A stretch of 9,114 bases of DNA from the NCBI GenBank assembly GCA_019423725.1, contig JAHZAW010000050.1:83056-92169 (forward strand), read 5' to 3'. Each line of letters opens with the position of its first letter. The first letter of the stretch is position 1. This DNA comes from Clostridiales bacterium (lineage in GTDB: Bacteria > Bacillota > Clostridia > Lachnospirales > Anaerotignaceae). Shown one piece after another: positions 5,519-9,114 of this stretch. A program made the translations under genes and the position numbers. The notes under the pieces are model-generated. The model searched no databases. It was given only the letters and a program-made list of their open reading frames with translations, and was not told the DNA's origin.

Positions 5519-6334
5519 TTAGTCTTTATATATGGGGCAGCATACCTCTGTTATAAATTCTTCTGGATTTTTTGTCTCATAGTACCCCTTATGATATATA
5601 TCGATTATCGGTCCGGCGAATTTATATCCATTTTTGCTGACCCAGGCAGCAATGACAGCATATGCACTTCCAAACTGCTCATAAGGTCCATTAAATGTTA
5701 TACTCGCTACGGCAGTTTCAGGTTCTGTCTTGAACTTTACATTTTCAGTGTCTGTATAATTACCATCTACCCCCAGCTGTACTTCAACATCTACGTTTTC
5801 TTCCCTATATTCATTATCATGGAGCACTGCCCCTAAAAATACAGGTTCTGTAAATTTAAGTTTCATTCCTTCTGTTTCCTTGAATAATATGTCCCAAAGT
5901 ATACCCTCATCCTTATATTTCGGTATGGTCTTTCGTACACTGGCTACTTTTCTTTCTGGCAGTACTTTTAAAACTGCTTCATTGATCATAATATCATCCT
6001 TTCTCAGGTTTTCCAAAGCTTTTTCAATCAGCTCTATCCTCTGCCTGGTGTCGGACAATTCTTCACACAGCTGGCTGCGGCGCATTCTAAAATATCGCTC
6101 CAGCTTATCCTTATCATCATAAGACTTTAATATTTCCTTTATGGAAGCTAGGCCAAAACCCATTTTTCTGAGCATATTTATCCTTATCATTATGGGAAGC
6201 TGTTCCTCAGAATAATATCTGTATCCGGTGAATCCATCTGTCCTTACTGGCTTCAGCAGGTCTATCTCATCATAATGCCTCAACATTCTTATACTTACTT
6301 CAGCAAGCTTTGAAAATTCTCCTATTCTTAACAT
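5519..6334 (-). CDS. MerR-family regulator with GyrI-like ligand-binding domain (BmrR-like)
   Basis: Numbered from the ATG at 6334 (271 residues), the MerR DNA-binding domain opens with MLRIGEFSKLAEVSIRMLRHYDEI and continues to GYRYY (37-41) and the second helix pair. A long coiled-coil helix spans about 75-112 and makes the dimer. The C-terminal part (about 119-268) is a GyrI-like effector domain, ending EEFITEVCCPI; E263 lies where BmrR has its drug-contacting glutamate. The length equals that of BmrR-type sensors (about 270-280). Such proteins bind hydrophobic or cationic compounds and untwist a long-spacer promoter; exactly such a promoter (19-bp spacer) lies upstream. Start choice: the ATG at 6334 has GGAGG 6 bases ahead; the TTG at 6349 has none. 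No efflux pump follows it in the visible region, so it may act on itself and on distant genes. Confidence 0.93.
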   Translation of the reverse strand: MLRIGEFSKLAEVSIRMLRHYDEIDLLKPVRTDGFTGYRYYSEEQLPIMIRINMLRKMGFGLASIKEILKSYDDKDKLERYFRMRRSQLCEELSDTRQRIELIEKALENLRKDDIMINEAVLKVLPERKVASVRKTIPKYKDEGILWDILFKETEGMKLKFTEPVFLGAVLHDNEYREENVDVEVQLGVDGNYTDTENVKFKTEPETAVASITFNGPYEQFGSAYAVIAAWVSKNGYKFAGPIIDIYHKGYYETKNPEEFITEVCCPIYKD

Positions 6335-6344
6335 TTTATACCTC

Positions 6345-6356
6345 CACAATATTGTG
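6345..6356. repeat. Perfect 12-bp palindrome in the leader of the MerR-GyrI gene
   Basis: CACAATATTGTG is a perfect palindrome placed directly before (and overlapping by one base) the GGAGG ribosome-binding site at 6341-6345. It could be a second protein-binding site or form a small hairpin in the leader; no function is proven. Confidence 0.45.
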
Positions 6357-6376
6357 TGTCATTTGAGCTCATACTC

Positions 6377-6407
6377 ATAATAATGGGTCACACAGTGTAA
6401 GAGTCAA
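6377..6407 (-). promoter_or_regulatory. MerR-type promoter with 19-bp spacer upstream of the MerR-GyrI gene
   Basis: The minus strand has TTGACT (6402-6407) and TATTAT (6377-6382), each one base off consensus, separated by 19 bp instead of 17. A palindrome, ACACTGTGT (6390-6398), sits near the middle of the spacer. Over-long spacers with a central dyad are the hallmark of promoters activated by MerR proteins through DNA distortion, so this gene is probably self-activated when ligand is bound. Confidence 0.78.
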
Positions 6408-6426
6408 TACGCTCCAAATTATTTTT

Positions 6427-6813
6427 TTATTTTTTGCCGCTTCTTTTTATCACATATGACTGCATACTTTTTTCACAGCCGTTTTTTTCATAAAATTCTT
6501 CTTTACCCGGCTGGGCTCCAAAATAAAGCATAGTAGGAGTGTTATCTCTAGCAAGTTCCATAAGTCTGCTGCCTACCCCATTATTTTGATATTCAGGCAG
6601 GACAAGAAGTTCCGTTATGGTCCCAAAGTAATATCCGTCTGTAAGTATCCTTAAACAGCCAATAAGTTTTTCTCCATCATAGGCTGAAATATTTATGGTT
6701 TTTTCCAAGGCTTCCTTTGTCCTTTCAGCATCATATTCCCCTGGCCATACCTTTGAAGCCAGATACAAAAAATCCGCAGCTTTTATATTTTTATCATCAA
6801 CTATGTACCTCAC
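6427..6813 (-). CDS. GNAT-family N-acetyltransferase
   Basis: The 128-residue protein is a compact single-domain GNAT, near the lower end of the family's length. The central strand-turn-helix that binds acetyl-CoA reads LLVLPEYQNNGVGSRLM (69-85), with the Q/R-x-x-G-x-G motif at Q76-G81. The C-terminal FYEKNGCEKS (107-116) is the conserved 'F-Y-x-x-x-G-F/C' region of motif B. The substrate (an amine on a small molecule, peptide or protein) cannot be predicted; many such small stand-alone GNATs are uncharacterised. Start choice: GTG at 6813, with AAGGAGG ending 6 bases ahead (GGAGG, 6820-6824). It lies between a terminator on its 5' side (6842-6873) and the MerR gene on its 3' side; no terminator separates it from MerR, so read-through into that gene is likely. 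I see no convincing promoter of its own. Confidence 0.9.
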   Translation of the reverse strand: MRYIVDDKNIKAADFLYLASKVWPGEYDAERTKEALEKTINISAYDGEKLIGCLRILTDGYYFGTITELLVLPEYQNNGVGSRLMELARDNTPTMLYFGAQPGKEEFYEKNGCEKSMQSYVIKRSGKK

Positions 6814-6841
6814 ACTATGCCTCCTTTTTATTCATCCATAT

Positions 6842-6873
6842 AAAAACAGGGTAAACATAAATATGTCTACCCT
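6842..6873 (-). terminator. Rho-independent terminator of the VanW / HypE-like operon
   Basis: The minus strand has a 26-base hairpin, AGGGTAGACATA / TATGTTTACCCT (6848-6873), with 12-base arms, one G-U pair and a tight loop, followed by TTTTT (6842-6846) after one G. It lies 18 bp past the stop of the HypE-like gene and has no T-run on the plus side, so it acts on the minus strand only. Confidence 0.85.
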
Positions 6874-6891
6874 ATTGTTCCATTATTATAT

Positions 6892-7893
6892 TTACAGATC
6901 AACTCTATATATTTCGTCCTTTTCCTGAGGGAAAAGCTCTTTTCTTTCACCATTAAAAGTAACATATCTTCCAGCGTCAGTTATCCTTCCTATGACAGCG
7001 GCGTTTATGCCCTCAGATTTTAGCCTGTCCACAAGTTTTTCACCATCAAAGGCTGTCATTATCAGTGTCCCGCTGGATACAAGCCTGAGATAGTCTATCC
7101 CTGCTGCCTCACATATCTTTTTTGTACAGTCAAGCACGGGTATCTCATCAGCATATATCTCCACGCCTACACCGGAACATTCCGCAACTTCCCATACAGC
7201 TCCGAGTATTCCTCCCTCTGTGGCATCATGGGTGGCTGTTGCTCCATATTCAGATGCTATCATTCCTTCTTTGACTACGCTTATTTTTGATGAAAGTGAC
7301 TTGCCTTCATCAATAACATCTTTGCTCAATATCGTTTTAAGCTTTTCCTCATAGTCGCCGGCAATTATAGACGTTCCTTCAATAGCTGCCCATTTTGACA
7401 TTATTATATGCTGGCCGCTCTTTGCTCCGCCGGATGATATAAACTTTCTTCCCCTGGTCTTAGCCACAACAGTACCGTTTACGACCGGTTTATTTACCGC
7501 CTCAGTAACTTCTGTATGACCTCCAAGTATTTCTATGCCAAGCTCTCTGGCAGCTTTATAGGCACCATCGATTATCTCCTTAAGATCTTCTTCACAGCTT
7601 CCCGCGGGAAGAAGTATCGTAAGCAATATTCCCACAGGTTCAGCTCCGGCAGATGCAGCGTCATTGCAGTTGATATGAACTACAAGATAACCCGCATTGC
7701 TTCCTGCGGCTGTTATGGGATCAGTGGAAAAAACACATATCTCTCCGCCCGGATCTACTGCTGAACAATCCTCACCGGTCGAAGGCCTTATGACTATGTC
7801 ATCTCTTTTATTAATATTATTATTTATTGGGTCAAGTACCAGTTTATTTAATATTTCCACGGGTACCTTTCCTATCTCAAGCTTATTGCCCAT
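6892..7893 (-). CDS. HypE-like AIR-synthase (PurM/HypE/ThiL-fold) family protein
   Basis: The 333-residue protein shows the two-domain AIR-synthase fold. The N-terminal domain has GEDCSAVD (40-47), FSTDPIT (55-61) and HINCNDAASAGAEP (73-86), whose acidic residues (D42, D58, D78) match the Mg-ATP ligands of HypE and PurM relatives. The glycine-rich helix region ELGIEILGGHTEVT (117-130) and the C-terminal-domain motif HDATEGGILGAVWE (222-235) follow. True HypE ends in a PRIC-type tail whose cysteine is carbamoylated for hydrogenase cyanide-ligand synthesis; this protein ends EKDEIYRVDL with no cysteine, and no hyp or hydrogenase genes are nearby, so a role in hydrogenase maturation is doubtful. 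It is probably an ATP-dependent enzyme of unknown substrate. It starts 15 bp after the VanW-protein stop, with AAGGGGA (7901-7907) as binding site, so both are cotranscribed. Confidence 0.88.
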   Translation of the reverse strand: MGNKLEIGKVPVEILNKLVLDPINNNINKRDDIVIRPSTGEDCSAVDPGGEICVFSTDPITAAGSNAGYLVVHINCNDAASAGAEPVGILLTILLPAGSCEEDLKEIIDGAYKAARELGIEILGGHTEVTEAVNKPVVNGTVVAKTRGRKFISSGGAKSGQHIIMSKWAAIEGTSIIAGDYEEKLKTILSKDVIDEGKSLSSKISVVKEGMIASEYGATATHDATEGGILGAVWEVAECSGVGVEIYADEIPVLDCTKKICEAAGIDYLRLVSSGTLIMTAFDGEKLVDRLKSEGINAAVIGRITDAGRYVTFNGERKELFPQEKDEIYRVDL

Positions 7894-7908
7894 AATTATT
7901 TCCCCTTG

Positions 7909-9114
7909 TTACGCGCCGATCACTATGTCTGCTGCACTGTTTGTATTATTCTGTTCGCCGATTACGACATCTCCGCTTGAAGCTGAATTATTCTCATTTA
8001 CTATATTGCTGCTTCCATCTGTTCCTGAAGGTGTGCTTCCTGACGATGTATTACCGGAAGCAGAATTTCCAGAAGATGAACCAGTTGATGTGTCAGGTAT
8101 CACAGGCGGATTCTGTACTGATGGCTGCTGTGTATTGGCCGATGTATCAGGTGTATTGGTCGAAGGTGCTTCACCAATTACAGGAACATCCTCAACAACA
8201 GTTTCCCTCGGTTTCGTTCCCACTGTGACCTCATCAGCCGTGGCAACATCTGTCGATGATGAAAACCATTCTCTGCTTACAAGGGTATCTCCTTCATATA
8301 CAAGTTTATAGGTATCGATCTTTGCACCTGTTTTTCCGTTGTAAGTAACAACTCTTTCATCTTCATACATGTTAGGGTCTTCAGTCACTTTTGCCTCGGG
8401 TTTGCCTATGGTAGATACCCATACGCTCTCAAATTCTACCCTTCTGTTTTCATCGTGTATCTCATGGCCGTAAATATTGCATACAACCTTATTATTTTCA
8501 AGATATGCCTCTATATATACAGGATAGTCAGTGTCATTCTGGAACTTAAGATTCTTATATGTTCCCGCAACGGCAGCGTCCATTCCCAAGGGAACATATC
8601 CTACCATAAGAGAATGATTGAATCTCTGTACTATCTTGAGTTCAGCAAGTATCGCAGCATTGTAAATCGTTGTAGTAACCTGGCATACTCCGCCGCCAAT
8701 ATCAGATACGATTTTTCCGTTTTCTATTACTCCCGCAGCCTTATATCCGTTTTCATATGTCTGAGGGCCAAGGGCCGCATTCATATCAAATATATCACCA
8801 GGCTGAAGTATCGTTCCATTTATCTTCTCGCATGCTACTCTCAGGTTCTCATTCCTGTTTTTATCATCATTTGAATATGATGTAGAATAACTTCCAATCA
8901 GAGTTTTTTCCTGTTCAGCTATTTCTTCTTCCGTAAGCTGAAACTCAACAGCTTCAAGATTTCCTTCGGATAATCTGCTTACTACCTCTGCCGCAGTCTT
9001 ATCTATATCAAATCCTATTTTATCATCCTGTCTTGACGCATTGTACTCATCAGAAATATTAGTAAGCTCCTGTTTGAGCATATCAAGATCACAGGTATAT
9101 GTCATTTCGATATT
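7909..9114 (-). CDS. VanW-family cell-surface protein with G5 domain, 5' end off the right edge
   Basis: The frame is open to the window edge (three codons, NIE, precede the ATG at 9105), so this is the C-terminal 401 residues of a longer protein. Numbered from that ATG: residues 1-60 resemble the end of a YoaR-like putative peptidoglycan-binding domain; the VanW domain covers about 70-215, with GDIFDMNAALGP (103-114), the conserved DIGGGVCQVTTTIYNAA (135-151), FNHSLMVGYVPLGMDAAV (162-179) and YPVYIEAY; a G5 domain covers about 229-297 (KPEAKVTEDPN...YKLVYEGD). The tail (about 305-398) is low-complexity Ser/Gly/Thr/Asn/Pro, as in cell-wall-spanning linkers. A signal peptide or membrane anchor would be upstream of the window. 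VanW's molecular role is unclear; G5 domains are thought to bind cell-wall polysaccharide. Despite the name there is no vancomycin-resistance cluster here. Confidence 0.92.
   Translation of the reverse strand, partial: NIEMTYTCDLDMLKQELTNISDEYNASRQDDKIGFDIDKTAAEVVSRLSEGNLEAVEFQLTEEEIAEQEKTLIGSYSTSYSNDDKNRNENLRVACEKINGTILQPGDIFDMNAALGPQTYENGYKAAGVIENGKIVSDIGGGVCQVTTTIYNAAILAELKIVQRFNHSLMVGYVPLGMDAAVAGTYKNLKFQNDTDYPVYIEAYLENNKVVCNIYGHEIHDENRRVEFESVWVSTIGKPEAKVTEDPNMYEDERVVTYNGKTGAKIDTYKLVYEGDTLVSREWFSSSTDVATADEVTVGTKPRETVVEDVPVIGEAPSTNTPDTSANTQQPSVQNPPVIPDTSTGSSSGNSASGNTSSGSTPSGTDGSSNIVNENNSASSGDVVIGEQNNTNSAADIVIGA
7912..8193 (-). repeat. Low-complexity Ser/Gly/Thr/Asn tail coding region of the VanW protein
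   Basis: This part encodes about 94 residues dominated by Ser, Gly, Thr, Asn and Pro. It contains short near-repeats such as SGNSASGNTSSGSTPSG and three copies of a V-I-G motif (PVIGEA, VVIGEQ, IVIGA), the last at the very C-terminus. Such tracts are usually disordered linkers and vary in length between strains. Confidence 0.7.

Noticed and set aside
6334..6349. TTG start extending the MerR-type protein by five residues
   Set aside because: The extension would run through the ribosome-binding site that serves the ATG at 6334, and MerR proteins begin at the MLRIGEFSK-like residues.
6885..6890. Minus-strand TATAAT just after the HypE-like stop, possible promoter for the GNAT gene
   Set aside because: No -35 is found at a suitable distance, and the transcript would run straight into the terminator hairpin at 6848-6873. 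Possible only as an attenuated promoter.
7697..8311. 204-codon plus-strand open frame opposite the VanW tail and the HypE-like gene
   Set aside because: It spans the junction of two well-supported genes on the other strand; its Ser/Val/Pro-rich composition is the mirror of the low-complexity tail.
1..9114. CRISPR array, tRNA or rRNA genes, insertion sequences, prophage genes, riboswitches
   Set aside because: No regularly spaced repeats, cloverleaf or rRNA segments, transposase or integrase motifs, terminal inverted repeats or known riboswitch cores were seen on either strand.

Overview
The window looks like a stretch of chromosome from a low-GC Gram-positive anaerobe of the class Clostridia, probably Lachnospiraceae-like. 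Reasons: strong AGGAGG-type ribosome-binding sites, heavy use of AGG for arginine and ATA for isoleucine, tightly packed operons, and Firmicutes-typical families (BlaI/M56 pair, LanFEG-type transporter with a VanS/SpaK-like kinase, VanW-G5 protein). The taxonomic call is inference. No rRNA, tRNA, CRISPR array, insertion sequence or phage gene is visible, and no gene-free gap exceeds about 190 bases.

Layout from left to right. (1) 1-961, minus strand: a BlaI/MecI-type repressor followed, with a 4-base ATGA overlap, by an M56 (BlaR1/MecR1-type) membrane sensor peptidase that runs off the left edge. Their promoter (TTGACT-17-TAGAAT) carries two 17-bp dyad operators. (2) 965-3225, minus strand: a three-gene ABC exporter operon (ATPase, permease, permease) of the lantibiotic-immunity/antimicrobial-peptide-resistance type, closed by a hairpin terminator. 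(3) 3411-5448, plus strand and divergent from the transporter: an OmpR-family response regulator and its histidine kinase. The 185-bp divergent region holds four AAGG-type direct repeats at exact 11-bp spacing next to the transporter promoter, the expected binding geometry for an OmpR-type regulator. (4) A bidirectional terminator at about 5480-5513 separates the kinase from a convergent MerR-family regulator with a GyrI-like drug-binding domain (5519-6334, minus), whose promoter has the 19-bp spacer typical of MerR control. (5) 6427-6813, minus: a small GNAT acetyltransferase. (6) 6842-9114, minus: a VanW-G5 surface protein (5' end off the right edge) followed after 15 bp by a HypE-like AIR-synthase-fold protein, with a clear terminator behind it.

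How they work together: the kinase probably senses a peptide or envelope-active antibiotic and the response regulator switches on the divergent exporter, as in Cpr/LanFEG-RK modules of Clostridia. No lantibiotic precursor or modification enzyme is present, so this is more likely resistance to foreign peptides than producer self-immunity. The BlaI/M56 pair is a second, independent cell-wall-stress switch placed directly behind the exporter. The MerR-GyrI protein is a third small-molecule sensor. Nothing here is clearly a new biological system; the most checkable novelties are the regulatory architectures (11-bp repeat array, twin operators, 19-bp-spacer promoter) and the HypE-like protein without the catalytic HypE C-terminus.
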